Source: Salinibacterium sp. M195 (GTDB lineage Bacteria > Actinomycetota > Actinomycetes > Actinomycetales > Microbacteriaceae). From it: a stretch of 64,000 bases of DNA. The position numbers and the translations under genes were made by a program. The notes under the pieces are model-generated. The model did not search any database and was not told where the DNA came from. It saw only the letters and a program-made list of their open reading frames with translations. Position 1 is the first letter of the stretch, and each line of letters starts with the position of its first letter. The stretch spans positions 1,054,001-1,118,000 of the forward strand of contig NZ_CP040814.1 in assembly GCF_019443965.1 (NCBI RefSeq). Direction: 5' to 3'. This document shows, piece by piece, positions 1 to 8,642 of this stretch.

Positions 1-89
1 ATATTGCGGTTAAGCTGAACGTTGTAGTTGACAAGGTCTCCGGCTCTGCTGAGCAGAAGATCGTTGCGGCCGGCGGATCGGTTCAGTAA
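1..89 (+). CDS. rplO: 50S ribosomal protein L15, C-terminal end (partial)
   Basis: Only the last 28 codons and the TAA stop are present; the reading frame enters from the left edge. The visible end (ending AAGGSVQ) matches the conserved C-terminus of L15, a component of the large ribosomal subunit. In bacteria rplO directly precedes secY in the spc operon, which is the case here. The identification rests on this short tail plus position. Confidence 0.85.
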   Translation, partial: IAVKLNVVVDKVSGSAEQKIVAAGGSVQ

Positions 90-153
90 CTGTCACTGCG
101 TGAAACGTTAGTGTCGCGCTGGTCACACAAGTGACCAAAGCAGACAGGATGGG

Positions 154-180
154 TGGGGAATCCCGTAAAGGGGTTCCCCA
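154..180 (+). terminator. Strong hairpin between rplO and secY
   Basis: An 11-bp stem (154-164 with 170-180, one T·G pair, 5-nt loop) lies 34 bases before the secY start. No T-run follows, so it is more likely an attenuator, RNA-processing signal or partial terminator inside the operon than a full terminator. The stem is seen directly; the role is inferred. Confidence 0.5.
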
Positions 181-214
181 TTCGCCCGCTGTACATAGAT
201 AAATCGGAGGCCTT

Positions 215-1534
215 GTGTTCAAAGCTGTCGCGCGGATAATCCGCACGCCTGATCTTCGCCGGAAGATCGGGTTCACACTAGGCATCATCGCGCTGTTTAG
301 GCTTGGCTCCTTCATACCGGCGCCGTTCGTCGACTTTGGCAACGTTCAGATGTGTCTCGCATCCAACGCTTCCAGCGGCGGGCTGTATGACCTCATCAAC
401 CTTTTTAGTGGTGGGGCGCTCCTTCAACTTTCCGTATTTGCCCTCGGGATCATGCCGTACATCACCGCATCGATCATCGTGCAACTACTTCGCGTGGTCA
501 TCCCGCACTTCGAGACTCTTCACAAAGAGGGCCAGTCTGGCCAGTCGACGCTGACGCAGTACACGCGTTACCTCACGATTGCTTTGGCAATTCTCCAGTC
601 CACGACGCTGATCACCGTGGCCCGCAGCGGCGCGCTATTCCAGTCGAACGGAGTCGGCTGTGACCAGCTGCTCACCGACACCGCTTGGTACGCGATTTTG
701 CTCATGGTCATCACAATGACGGCCGGCACCGGTCTCATCATGTGGATGGGTGAATTGGTCACAGAACGTGGAATCGGCAACGGAATGTCGATTCTGATCT
801 TCACGTCGATCGCGGCAACGTTCCCCAGCGCGCTGTGGGGCATTTACGTCAGCAAGGGCATTGAGATCTTCGTGCTGGTCTTGATCATGGGTGTGCTCAT
901 CATGGGCGCTGTCGTGTTCGTCGAGCAGTCGCAAAGACGCATCCCTGTTCAGTACGCCAAGCGGATGGTTGGCCGTCGTACGTACGGTGGCAATAACACC
1001 TACATCCCGATCAAGGTCAACATGGCCGGCGTGATCCCCGTAATCTTTGCGTCGTCGTTGTTGTACCTCCCCGCGTTGATCGCGAACTTCAACCAGCCAG
1101 CACAGGGCGAAGAGTCCTCGGCTTGGGTGGTCTGGATTCAGAACAACCTCGTATCCGGCCAGAGCCCGATCTATATGATCGGTTACTTCCTGCTGATCGT
1201 CGGCTTTACCTACTTCTACGTCGCAATTACCTTCAACCCAGAAGAAGTTGCCGACAACATGAAGAAGTACGGCGGGTTCGTTCCCGGTATTCGTGCGGGT
1301 CGTCCGACCGCTGAGTATCTCGACTACGTCCTCACACGTGTCACCCTGCCTGGATCTTTGTATCTTGGCCTCGTGGCGATGATTCCGTTGATTGCATTCG
1401 TAGCGATCGATGCGAACCAGAATTTCCCATTCGGCGGAGCTAGCATCCTGATTATCGTTGGTGTCGGTCTTGAGACCGTCAAGCAGATCGATTCGCAGCT
1501 GCAGCAGCGCCATTACGAAGGTTTGTTGCGTTGA
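215..1534 (+). CDS. secY: Preprotein translocase subunit SecY
   Basis: Central channel of the SecYEG translocon in the cytoplasmic membrane, through which unfolded preproteins pass driven by SecA. The 439-residue product is of normal SecY length. It shows about ten hydrophobic segments, the early plug/lateral-gate region (FIPAPFVDF), the cytosolic loop with QRRIPVQYAKR and the C-terminal loop VADNMKKYGGFVPGIRAG, all typical of SecY. The GTG start is chosen because GGAGG lies four bases upstream. The stop overlaps the adk start, so the two genes are translationally coupled, the standard secY-adk arrangement. Confidence 0.97.
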   Translation: MFKAVARIIRTPDLRRKIGFTLGIIALFRLGSFIPAPFVDFGNVQMCLASNASSGGLYDLINLFSGGALLQLSVFALGIMPYITASIIVQLLRVVIPHFETLHKEGQSGQSTLTQYTRYLTIALAILQSTTLITVARSGALFQSNGVGCDQLLTDTAWYAILLMVITMTAGTGLIMWMGELVTERGIGNGMSILIFTSIAATFPSALWGIYVSKGIEIFVLVLIMGVLIMGAVVFVEQSQRRIPVQYAKRMVGRRTYGGNNTYIPIKVNMAGVIPVIFASSLLYLPALIANFNQPAQGEESSAWVVWIQNNLVSGQSPIYMIGYFLLIVGFTYFYVAITFNPEEVADNMKKYGGFVPGIRAGRPTAEYLDYVLTRVTLPGSLYLGLVAMIPLIAFVAIDANQNFPFGGASILIIVGVGLETVKQIDSQLQQRHYEGLLR

Positions 1535-2130
1535 CTCGACTCCTACTGATTGGCCCACCTGGCGCAGGCAAGGGCACTCAAGCAGCGCGCCTCGCAGAGA
1601 TTTATGGGATCCCCGCGATCTCGACTGGCGACATTTTTCGCAGCAATGTAAAAAATGGCACCGAATTGGGCACGAAGGCGAAGGCGTTCATGGACGCTGG
1701 AGACAACGTTCCCGACTCGTTAACGAATGCGCTCATCCGCGATCGACTAGAGGATGCTGACGCCCAAGCGGGGTTCCTGCTCGACGGTTACCCGCGTACA
1801 ACCGATCAGGTTCGCGAACTCGACTCCTTTCTTGCCAGCCACGGCGCGGCTCTCGACGTAGTCGTTGAGCTCGAGGCAGACCCGGAGATCGTTATTGGTC
1901 GCCTACGTAAGCGTGCTCTCGAGCAGGGGCGCAGTGACGACACTGAGGATGTAGTTCGTCACCGCCTTGAGGTCTACAGCGAACAGACGGCTCCGCTGAT
2001 CAACGTGTATGCGACTCGTGAGGTGCTTGTCACGATAGATGCGCTCGGTGAGATCGATGCCGTTACGTCGCGAATTACCGAAGCTCTTCTTGAGCGAGGC
2101 ATTGACGCGGCCGGCGCTAAATCACTCTAG
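1531..2130 (+). CDS. adk: Adenylate kinase
   Basis: Catalyses ATP + AMP = 2 ADP and sets the cellular adenylate charge. The 199-residue protein begins with the P-loop LIGPPGAGKGTQ (residues 6-17). It also has the AMP-binding segment (STGDIFR) and the DGYPRT motif. The LID region is the short form, without the Cys4 zinc lid of Firmicutes enzymes. The start is TTG, inside the secY stop, with no room for a separate ribosome site, so it probably depends on termination of secY. The map gene that normally follows adk in related genomes is missing here. Confidence 0.96.
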   Translation: MTRLLLIGPPGAGKGTQAARLAEIYGIPAISTGDIFRSNVKNGTELGTKAKAFMDAGDNVPDSLTNALIRDRLEDADAQAGFLLDGYPRTTDQVRELDSFLASHGAALDVVVELEADPEIVIGRLRKRALEQGRSDDTEDVVRHRLEVYSEQTAPLINVYATREVLVTIDALGEIDAVTSRITEALLERGIDAAGAKSL

Positions 2131-2136
2131 GTTTGG

Positions 2137-2171
2137 TAGCTCGTAGCTCGTAGCTCGTAGCTCGTAGCTGG
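2137..2171. repeat. Tandem 7-bp repeat TAGCTCG (x4, plus TAGCTGG)
   Basis: Five consecutive heptamers, four exact and the last with one change, begin six bases after the adk stop. They fill most of the gap to the convergent PTS regulator gene. No ribosomal or promoter role is apparent. The repeat sits exactly at the junction where the ribosomal superoperon is interrupted by the mannitol genes. Confidence 0.9.
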
Positions 2172-2189
2172 TGGCTTGGCTGCTTCGCC

Positions 2190-4076
2190 CTAGTCTTCGA
2201 TGCCGCGCACCAATTCATCTATAAACGTCGGGAAGTCGACGGCCTTCTTCACGAGTTGCTGAACGTACTCGCGGTCGGAGAACACGGTCACAAACTGGTC
2301 GAATACTGTCTGGAATGTGGTTCGTCCGGCGGCGCTAAAAGCGATGAGCGCGATCACGTTGACTCTGTTCTCACCCCACTGCATTGGCGTCTCATTGATG
2401 ACGATGCTGATGGCAGTCCGGTGAGCGTTCATGGTCATCGCGTGCGGAACAGCGAGTGAATCAGTGAACGCTGTTGACGACATCCGTTCGCGCTCAATCG
2501 CGCCGGCAATGTAGTCGCGATCAATAACCCCGGCTTCGACCATTCGGTTGCCGAGTGCATCGATCATCGCCTCCTCGCTCGGGGCGCTGAAGTTCCGCAG
2601 AAAGAGCGCGGGGTCGAAGAATCTCAACAGCTCGTCGGTGAGGGCACGGCGCCGACGTTGCCGACGTACTTTGCCGATGGTTCTGCGGATGCTGTCGACA
2701 TCCGCTTCCGTGAGGAACGGCTGGATGAGAACGACGTTGTCAGCGAACGAGCGAAGATCAATTGTCGTCAGCACTAAGTCAGTGGAGAGCTCAGCGAGAT
2801 CAACATCGGTTCGGGTAATCACGATGCGGAGTTGCAACTCGTCTCCGAGAAGCGCCTCGATACGCTCTCGAAGGATGACGTGGAGATCATGATAGTTCGG
2901 GCAGACGAGGGCGGCAGTGAGTCGTACTTCGCGCTTCGCTTGACGTTCCAGGTGTGATCCGACGTGAAGAGCAATGTACGAGATCTCGTCATCGTGGATC
3001 GTGATTCCCTCGCTTCGCTGAACTTCAGCAGCGATGAACACAGCTAGCTCGTAAATCATGGGATACGTCGTCTTGATAGATCGAGTCATGGGGTTTCGCG
3101 AGTACGACAGGTCTTGAGCTCGCAGAATCAGGTTTCTGACGTGCAGCGAGAGGCGCCTGATGAAGTCGTCGTCATCGAGGTCGACAAGGTATTCCTCGCC
3201 GACGCGGTCGACGGTTCGACGAACGCGAGTGATCAGGTCGTCGAGGTCGACATCTGGCGCATCGTCGACGCCGAAGGTTCGAGTGATAACGCGTGTGGTG
3301 AGGAGGGTCTCAATTTCAGTGAGTTCCGTGCGCGCCAGGTGCACCGAAAAGTGGTCGGCGATAAGCGCGGCTAGTTCGTTGGTAAATTTTGGTGCCGGGT
3401 CAACGAGTTTTGGGCTGGTTTGAGGTGTTCTGTCTGCCGCGATAGCGACGTGAAGCAGCACATGGTTGATGCCGTACTCATTGACGAAATAGCCATGAGA
3501 ATCCAGTAGCTCGAGTAGAGATGTCTTAAAGCCGCGCAAATCTGATGACTCGAACTCTTGCTGAATGCTCTCCAGCTCCAAGAACCCTTGGGTGTCTTCG
3601 TCTCGGAACATCTTGCTCAAGAGCCGCCGTAGGTTGGGCTCCGAGCCGGCGAGAATCACAAGGGATCCGCGACGGGTAAGAGTGAGCCCCGACTCGACCA
3701 GACCGCTCTTGATTTTTCGAAGGTCCGCTTCGATCGTCGACTCACTCACAAAAAAGCTCTCGGCGAGGGCGTAAATGTCGACGCCTTGGGGAGCATCGCC
3801 GAGTCGTCTCACGAGGTGATACTGGCGGTCTCGGGGGCGCTCCGTCTCCCGATTTGATGCGCCCTTGAGGAACTCTGAATAGTTTTCGCGGTGGAGCCGA
3901 TAGCCGGCGGTAGAGGAATCGATTACCTCAAGGGGAAGCGCTGAAGATTTGACTGCCGTGACATAGCTGCGCACGCTGCGAGTGGTGACGCCCAACTTGT
4001 CGGCGAGTTCGGACGCAGTGACCCACCCCTCGGCTTGGGCGAGGTATTCGATCATTCGCGAATGGTTATCGAGCAT
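2190..4076 (-). CDS. mtlR: PRD-domain PTS-dependent transcriptional activator (MtlR-like)
   Basis: Predicted activator of the adjacent mannitol operon, controlled by PTS phosphorylation. The 628-residue product has an N-terminal winged helix-turn-helix (ASELADKLGVTTRSVRSYV), a second HTH region, and two PRD domains with conserved histidines (INHVLLHVAIA and SYIALHVGSHLER). An EIIB-like segment with a cysteine (ALVCPNYHD) and a C-terminal EIIA-like domain (LAVPHAMTMN) follow. This order is that of MtlR/LicR-type regulators. The frame stays open upstream to 4316, but that would overlap the divergent EIIB gene. The ATG at 4076 sits just before the first HTH. No strong Shine-Dalgarno is visible, so the start is moderately certain. 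Confidence 0.88.
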   Translation of the reverse strand: MLDNHSRMIEYLAQAEGWVTASELADKLGVTTRSVRSYVTAVKSSALPLEVIDSSTAGYRLHRENYSEFLKGASNRETERPRDRQYHLVRRLGDAPQGVDIYALAESFFVSESTIEADLRKIKSGLVESGLTLTRRGSLVILAGSEPNLRRLLSKMFRDEDTQGFLELESIQQEFESSDLRGFKTSLLELLDSHGYFVNEYGINHVLLHVAIAADRTPQTSPKLVDPAPKFTNELAALIADHFSVHLARTELTEIETLLTTRVITRTFGVDDAPDVDLDDLITRVRRTVDRVGEEYLVDLDDDDFIRRLSLHVRNLILRAQDLSYSRNPMTRSIKTTYPMIYELAVFIAAEVQRSEGITIHDDEISYIALHVGSHLERQAKREVRLTAALVCPNYHDLHVILRERIEALLGDELQLRIVITRTDVDLAELSTDLVLTTIDLRSFADNVVLIQPFLTEADVDSIRRTIGKVRRQRRRRALTDELLRFFDPALFLRNFSAPSEEAMIDALGNRMVEAGVIDRDYIAGAIERERMSSTAFTDSLAVPHAMTMNAHRTAISIVINETPMQWGENRVNVIALIAFSAAGRTTFQTVFDQFVTVFSDREYVQQLVKKAVDFPTFIDELVRGIED

Positions 4077-4103
4077 CAGACATCCATTCTTGCTTATGAA
4101 GCC

Positions 4104-4119
4104 TTCCGCGAGTGCGGAA
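4104..4119. promoter_or_regulatory. Inverted repeat in the mtlR/mtl divergent promoter region
   Basis: TTCCGC-GAGT-GCGGAA is a perfect 6-bp-arm palindrome in the 128-bp gap between the regulator start and the first PTS gene. It is a plausible binding site for the PRD activator. No convincing -35/-10 pair was found beside it. The symmetry is seen; the function is inferred from position. Confidence 0.45.
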
Positions 4120-4204
4120 TGTTGTCTATTGGATGCGGCTCGTCCCTGCACGTCACTATGGAATCCGGAAGAAGTCCGCGTAGTGCTCGCAAGGAGGCGA
4201 AAAG

Positions 4205-4537
4205 ATGGCATCAGTGTTGGTGGTTTGTGGTGCAGGTGCATCAAGCACCTTCTTAGTACACGCCTTGCGACGCCAATCGGAAGTACGCGGCATCCACCAC
4301 ACATTCTTTCCTGCAAGCATCTCGGCGTTAACGATGCCGCTCATCGACGTTGACGTCGTCATGGTGAGCTCGCACGTTGCCGACTTCTTCGATCAGGCGA
4401 ACGCTGCGGCCATCTCCATCGGGGCGACCGCATTACAGCTTCCTTCGCTGAACTTCACTCCTGCTGGCGCGGATATCGCGCTTAACCTCCTTGATTCTCT
4501 GACCCAGACAACAACAGAAAGTGGCAATCATGGCTGA
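4205..4537 (+). CDS. Small stand-alone PTS EIIB-like protein
   Basis: The 110-residue protein starts with VLVVCGAGASSTFLVHAL, the phosphocysteine loop of the lactose/cellobiose and mannitol EIIB families (Cys8 as phospho-acceptor). It is soluble, with no membrane segment. A near-perfect AAGGAGG precedes the ATG at good spacing. It is the first gene of the mannitol operon and overlaps the HPr start by eight bases. The transporter encoded downstream already has its own EIIB domain. This extra one may pass phosphate to another component or to the divergent regulator. Its exact role is not known from sequence. Confidence 0.8.
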   Translation: MASVLVVCGAGASSTFLVHALRRQSEVRGIHHTFFPASISALTMPLIDVDVVMVSSHVADFFDQANAAAISIGATALQLPSLNFTPAGADIALNLLDSLTQTTTESGNHG

Positions 4538-4796
4538 AAAAATTGTTCAGGTGGCATCGGCCCACGGCCTCCACGCTCGTCCGGCTTCGCTCTTCACGCA
4601 GGCTGCTGCAGCGTCGGGGCTCAACGTCACGATCGCTAAGGGTGACAAATCCGTCAATGCTTCCAGCATCCTGAGCGTTATCTCGCTAGGAGTGAGCCAC
4701 GGTGACGAAGTGACCATCAGCGCGGACGGTGACGGCGCAGACGCAATCATTGCCGAACTCACCGAAATTCTCAGTACCGACCACGACGAGAAGTAG
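4530..4796 (+). CDS. ptsH: Phosphocarrier protein HPr
   Basis: Takes phosphate from EI-P and hands it to EIIA domains. The 88-residue product has the active-site motif AHGLHARPA with His15. It also has a serine at position 46 in SSILSVISLGV, the site phosphorylated by HPr kinase in Firmicutes. The ATG at 4530 was preferred over an in-frame GTG nine bases upstream because the family starts just before the first strand. It is translationally coupled to the upstream EIIB. No ptsI is in the window, so this may be the general HPr or a mannitol-dedicated copy. Confidence 0.93.
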   Translation: MAEKIVQVASAHGLHARPASLFTQAAAASGLNVTIAKGDKSVNASSILSVISLGVSHGDEVTISADGDGADAIIAELTEILSTDHDEK

Positions 4797-4853
4797 TCGT
4801 GACCGGTCGCTTCCCTCGCAGTATCCCAACATCACAGATATCGGAGTAAAACA

Positions 4854-6383
4854 ATGACAACGTCGTCTACGACCGCCAAGAGTGGCGGTGCGCGCGTAGG
4901 GGTCCAGAAATTTGGAACCTTCGTTAGCGGAATGGTGATGCCGAACATCGCGGCATTCATCGCTTGGGGCTTTATCACTGCACTGTTCATCCAAACTGGT
5001 TGGTTGCCGTTGCTCGGCATTGACCCGGTCTGGGTTCAGCAGCTAGGTGGCTGGAGCCTTGACCCCGAGGTAACAAACACGGGCCTCGTCGGTCCGATGA
5101 TTATCTACCTACTCCCCTTGCTCATTGCTAACACCGGTGGCCGCATGGTCTACGGAACCCGCGGTGGAGTTATCGGAACCATCGCGACGATGGGTGTCAT
5201 CATCGGCGCCGGAATCCCGATGTTCCTGGGTGCCATGATCGTTGGCCCTGGTGCTGCGTGGGTCATGAAGAAGATCGACTCGATCTGGGTCGGAAAGATT
5301 CGTCCCGGCTTCGAAATGCTCGTCGACAACTTCTCCGGTGGAATCGTCGGAATGCTGCTCGCGATCGCTTCGTTCTTCCTCATTGCCCCGATCGTTACCG
5401 CGATCAGCAACGGTCTCGAATCCGTCATTGCGTTCCTCGTAGACAACGGCCTGCTCCCGCTCGCCAGCGTTTTCGTTGAGCCTGGCAAGATCCTCTTCCT
5501 CAACAACGCCATCAACCACGGTGTCTTCACACCACTCGGTACGGCAGAGTCGCTCGAAAAGGGCCAGTCGATCCTCTTCCTCATCGAAGCCAACCCTGGC
5601 CCCGGCCTCGGCATCTTGCTCGCCTTCCTGGTGTTCGGTGTTGGCCTGCTGCGCGCAAGCGCTCCCGGCGCTATCCTGATTCACTTCGTCGGTGGAATTC
5701 ACGAGATCTACTTCCCCTACGTATTGGCTAAGCCGCTTCTCGTCGTTGCTGCAATCGCCGGTGGAGCAACTGGTGTTCTCACGAACGTCATCTTCCAGTC
5801 CGGTCTGCGTGCTCCGGCATCGCCTGGATCGATCATTGCGGTCATCGCGCAGACACCTCCTGGAAGCATCATCGGCGTACTGCTGTCGGTAGTGTTCTCG
5901 GCTGCTGTTTCGTTCGCTGTCGCTGCGGTGATCATCCGTGCCGGCCGTAAGCGTGACCTTGAGGCCATGGCCAATGGTGACGACGCACTCGCTGCTGCTG
6001 TTGCCAAGAATGCAGCCAACAAGGGAAAGGACAGCTCAGTAGGCGACCTGCTCGGAACCGGTGCTGCTGCTGCTGGCTCAACCGCTGGTGCCGCAACTGC
6101 CACGAAGATCCAGAACGTTGTGTTTGCGTGTGACGCAGGCATGGGATCCAGTGCCATGGGGGCTACGGTTCTCCGTAATAAGCTCAAGAAGGCTGGCGTT
6201 GAAGGTATCAATGTGACGAACAAAGCAATCGCGAATCTAGATGGGTCTGAAGATCTCATCATTACTCAAGACCAGCTGACGGAGCGCGCGACGGAGAAAG
6301 TTCCCGGCGCGATCCATGTTTCCGTTGATAACTTCATGAACAGTCCGAAATACGATGAAGTCGTCGACATGGTTAGCAAGTAA
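4854..6383 (+). CDS. mtlA: PTS mannitol transporter, EIICB component
   Basis: Membrane permease that imports mannitol and phosphorylates it to mannitol 1-phosphate. The 509-residue protein has an N-terminal EIIC membrane domain (about residues 15-350), beginning FGTFVSGMVMPNIAAFIAWG. An Ala-rich linker follows, then a cytosolic EIIB domain whose phosphocysteine is Cys426 in FACDAGMGSSAMG. The EIIA domain is a separate gene downstream, as in many Gram-positive mannitol systems. A GGAG-containing site precedes the ATG. It lies in the operon EIIB-HPr-EIICB-EIIA-mtlD. Confidence 0.96.
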   Translation: MTTSSTTAKSGGARVGVQKFGTFVSGMVMPNIAAFIAWGFITALFIQTGWLPLLGIDPVWVQQLGGWSLDPEVTNTGLVGPMIIYLLPLLIANTGGRMVYGTRGGVIGTIATMGVIIGAGIPMFLGAMIVGPGAAWVMKKIDSIWVGKIRPGFEMLVDNFSGGIVGMLLAIASFFLIAPIVTAISNGLESVIAFLVDNGLLPLASVFVEPGKILFLNNAINHGVFTPLGTAESLEKGQSILFLIEANPGPGLGILLAFLVFGVGLLRASAPGAILIHFVGGIHEIYFPYVLAKPLLVVAAIAGGATGVLTNVIFQSGLRAPASPGSIIAVIAQTPPGSIIGVLLSVVFSAAVSFAVAAVIIRAGRKRDLEAMANGDDALAAAVAKNAANKGKDSSVGDLLGTGAAAAGSTAGAATATKIQNVVFACDAGMGSSAMGATVLRNKLKKAGVEGINVTNKAIANLDGSEDLIITQDQLTERATEKVPGAIHVSVDNFMNSPKYDEVVDMVSK

Positions 6384-6398
6384 GTAAGAGGAGACATC

Positions 6399-6836
6399 AT
6401 GAGCAAGGTACTCGAGCTAAGTCAGATCAAAGCAGCTGGCACTGCACGCACCAAAGAGGAAGCAATCGCTGAAGCGGCTGACATTCTCATTGCTGCGGGG
6501 GCGGTAACGCCCGAGTACCTTGACTTCATGAAGGCCCGTGAAGAGATGACATCAACATTCATGGGCAACTTCTTGGCAATTCCGCACGGCACGAACGAGG
6601 GCAAAGATACGATCTTGTCATCAGCGCTCTCGTTCGTGCGGTACGCGGATCCCCTCGATTGGGATGGCAACGAGGTTCGCTTCGTTGTCGGAATCGCTGG
6701 CAAAGACGGTGGACACATGGACACCCTGGCTGGTGTCGCCACAATCTTCAGCGACAACGACGAAGTGCAGAAGCTGGTCGACGCTTCCGACGAAGAAGAG
6801 TTGCTCTCGCTGCTCGCTGAATTGAACAACGCATGA
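6399..6836 (+). CDS. mtlF: PTS mannitol EIIA component
   Basis: Cytosolic phosphotransfer protein between HPr and the EIIB domain of the mannitol permease. The 145-residue product matches the mannitol/fructose EIIA fold, with the active histidine at residue 63 in [12 protein letters not shown]. The later motif [18 protein letters not shown] is also typical. AGAGGAG lies seven bases before the ATG. Its stop codon overlaps the mtlD start by four bases, so the operon is tightly coupled. Confidence 0.95.
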   Translation: MSKVLELSQIKAAGTARTKEEAIAEAADILIAAGAVTPEYLDFMKAREEMTSTFMGNFLAIPHGTNEGKDTILSSALSFVRYADPLDWDGNEVRFVVGIAGKDGGHMDTLAGVATIFSDNDEVQKLVDASDEEELLSLLAELNNA

Positions 6837-7966
6837 AGGCCGTACACTTCGGAGCCGGAAATATCGGCCGTGGCTTCGTCGGACTAATCCTGCACAAGGC
6901 CGGTTACGAGATCGTGTTTGCGGATGTCGCGGCCGAACTTATCGACAGCCTTGCGGCTGCCGATAGCTACCAGGTGCACGAGGTGGGAGCTGAGCCTCGC
7001 ACCGAAACAGTCAACAACTTCCGCGCTCTCAATAGCGCGAGCAATGAAGCTGACGTGATCGCAGAGATCGCCACCGCTGACATGGTGACAACTGCTGTCG
7101 GCCCTAACATCCTCAAATTCGTCGCACCGTTGATAGCGAAGGCCATCAAAGACCGTGCAGACGACCTTCCGCCGCTGCAAGTTCTCGCCTGCGAGAACGC
7201 TCTTTATGCGACGAATAACTTGCGTACTGAGGTTGCAGTCGCGGTCGATGCTGAAACGCTCGCCGCGAAAGCGATCTTCGCGAATACGGCGGTTGACCGC
7301 ATCGTCCCGGCTCAAGATAGTGCCGCTGGTCTCGACGTCACTGTCGAAGACTTCTTTGAGTGGGCGATCGAGAGCGCACCTTTCGGAGAGAACATTCCCG
7401 AGATCGCCGACGTACACTTCGTGGCTGACCTTGAGCCCTACATCGAGCGCAAACTCTTTACGGTCAACACCGGGCATGCGACGCTCGCCTATCACGGTCG
7501 AAATCACGGCGCGAGCACACTCGCGGAGGCAATGGGCATCACGGTTGTTGCGAACGAGGTAGATGCCGTTCTTGCCGAGACCAGCGCAATGCTGATTGCC
7601 AAGCACGGTTTCGATGCCGCCGACCATGCCGCTTACGTTGCGACGTGTGTTCGGCGCTTCAGCAACCCGCACCTTCCTGACACCCCTGAGCGTGTTGGAC
7701 GCAGTCCACTTCGCAAGTTGTCCCGCAATGAGCGTTTCATAAGCCCTGCTAGTGAGCTCGCGGCAGCCGGCACAACGCCGACCGCTCTGTTGCGTGCTGT
7801 CGGTGCAGCTCTGCAGTTCGACGTGCCGGAGGACCCGGAAAGTGTGCGGATGCTCGAGCTTCGGTCATCACTCACAGCAGCGGAGTTTGTCACCCAGGTA
7901 ATGGGCATAGGCGAGGGCGATGCCCTCTTTGCGGCTGCTGTCGAAACAGTAGAGGCGCAATCTTAG
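6833..7966 (+). CDS. mtlD: Mannitol-1-phosphate 5-dehydrogenase
   Basis: Oxidises mannitol 1-phosphate to fructose 6-phosphate with NAD+, joining imported mannitol to glycolysis. The 377 residues begin with the Rossmann motif [13 protein letters not shown]. They also carry the polyol dehydrogenase signatures ([29 protein letters not shown]). Length is normal for the family. It is the last gene of the PTS operon, just upstream of infA. No hairpin terminator was seen between the two, so some read-through into the ribosomal genes is possible. Confidence 0.96.
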   Translation: MKAVHFGAGNIGRGFVGLILHKAGYEIVFADVAAELIDSLAAADSYQVHEVGAEPRTETVNNFRALNSASNEADVIAEIATADMVTTAVGPNILKFVAPLIAKAIKDRADDLPPLQVLACENALYATNNLRTEVAVAVDAETLAAKAIFANTAVDRIVPAQDSAAGLDVTVEDFFEWAIESAPFGENIPEIADVHFVADLEPYIERKLFTVNTGHATLAYHGRNHGASTLAEAMGITVVANEVDAVLAETSAMLIAKHGFDAADHAAYVATCVRRFSNPHLPDTPERVGRSPLRKLSRNERFISPASELAAAGTTPTALLRAVGAALQFDVPEDPESVRMLELRSSLTAAEFVTQVMGIGEGDALFAAAVETVEAQS

Positions 7967-7973
7967 CCCCAAC

Positions 7974-8003
7974 TTGGCGAAACGCCCGGGATTAGCGTAG
8001 GCT
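7974..8003 (+). promoter_or_regulatory. Candidate promoter for infA-rpmJ-rpsM
   Basis: TTGGCG (7974-7979) and TAGGCT (7998-8003), 18 bp apart, fit the actinobacterial -35 and TANNNT -10 pattern. They start eight bases after the mtlD stop and give a leader of about 100 nt before infA. The boxes are seen; promoter activity is inferred. Confidence 0.45.
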
Positions 8004-8109
8004 TGATCTTTGGTGTTTCAGGACGATTTTTTCGTGCCTAGATTTTTTCGAAAGTCACTCACCACATCCACGCAGACCAGCGAACTCCACTTATAGCGAC
8101 GAAGAGGCT

Positions 8110-8331
8110 ATGGCCAAAAAAGACGGTGTCATTGAGATTGAAGGAGCAGTAGTTGAAGCTCTGCCCAACGCGATGTTTCGTGTTGAGTTGAGTAACGGCC
8201 ACGTAGTGCTCGCTCATATCTCCGGCAAAATGCGACAGAACTACATCCGAATCCTTCCGGAGGACCGTGTGGTTGTAGAGCTGAGCCCCTATGACCTGAC
8301 TCGCGGTCGGATCACCTACCGCTACAAGTAG
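8110..8331 (+). CDS. infA: Translation initiation factor IF-1
   Basis: Small OB-fold protein that occupies the ribosomal A site during initiation. The 73-residue product has the full family sequence pattern: [20 protein letters not shown], then [19 protein letters not shown] and RGRITYRYK at the end. Length is exact for IF-1. GAAGAGG precedes the ATG. It opens the second block of the superoperon after the mannitol interruption. Confidence 0.97.
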   Translation: MAKKDGVIEIEGAVVEALPNAMFRVELSNGHVVLAHISGKMRQNYIRILPEDRVVVELSPYDLTRGRITYRYK

Positions 8332-8407
8332 AGATCGCCGGAAAGTAACGTCCGCTCTTCCTTTGCAGGATTAGTGGAACGATGACAGCGATTCACAAGG
8401 AAAAACT

Positions 8408-8524
8408 ATGAAGGTAGCACCCAGCGTCAAGCCCATGTGTGACCACTGCCGCGTAATTCGCCGCAACGGTCGCGTCATGATCATCTGCAAGGCGAACCCG
8501 CGTCACAAGCAACGCCAAGGCTAA
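8408..8524 (+). CDS. rpmJ: 50S ribosomal protein L36
   Basis: A 38-codon gene between infA and rpsM, its usual place. The translation begins [14 protein letters not shown] and ends PRHKQRQG. It contains the zinc ligands Cys11, Cys14, Cys27 and His33, so it is the zinc-binding (C+) form of L36. AAGG lies a few bases before the ATG at 8408. Confidence 0.95.
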   Translation: MKVAPSVKPMCDHCRVIRRNGRVMIICKANPRHKQRQG

Positions 8525-8642
8525 AGCCTTCGCGAGCGGATCGTATGCGGTGAGCAATCACCGCACTACGCAGATTCACAACTGAATACTCAGAACTAGC
8601 AACACCAGATCCAGAACTTACGTAAGTAGGGGCGGGGGACAC

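Noticed and set aside
635..1558. A 307-codon open frame antisense to secY
   Set aside because: Shadow of secY with unnatural composition and no family resemblance.
4077..4316. N-terminal extension of the PRD regulator into the EIIB gene
   Set aside because: The added residues match no domain and would overlap a gene with an excellent ribosome site. The HTH begins right after the ATG at 4076.
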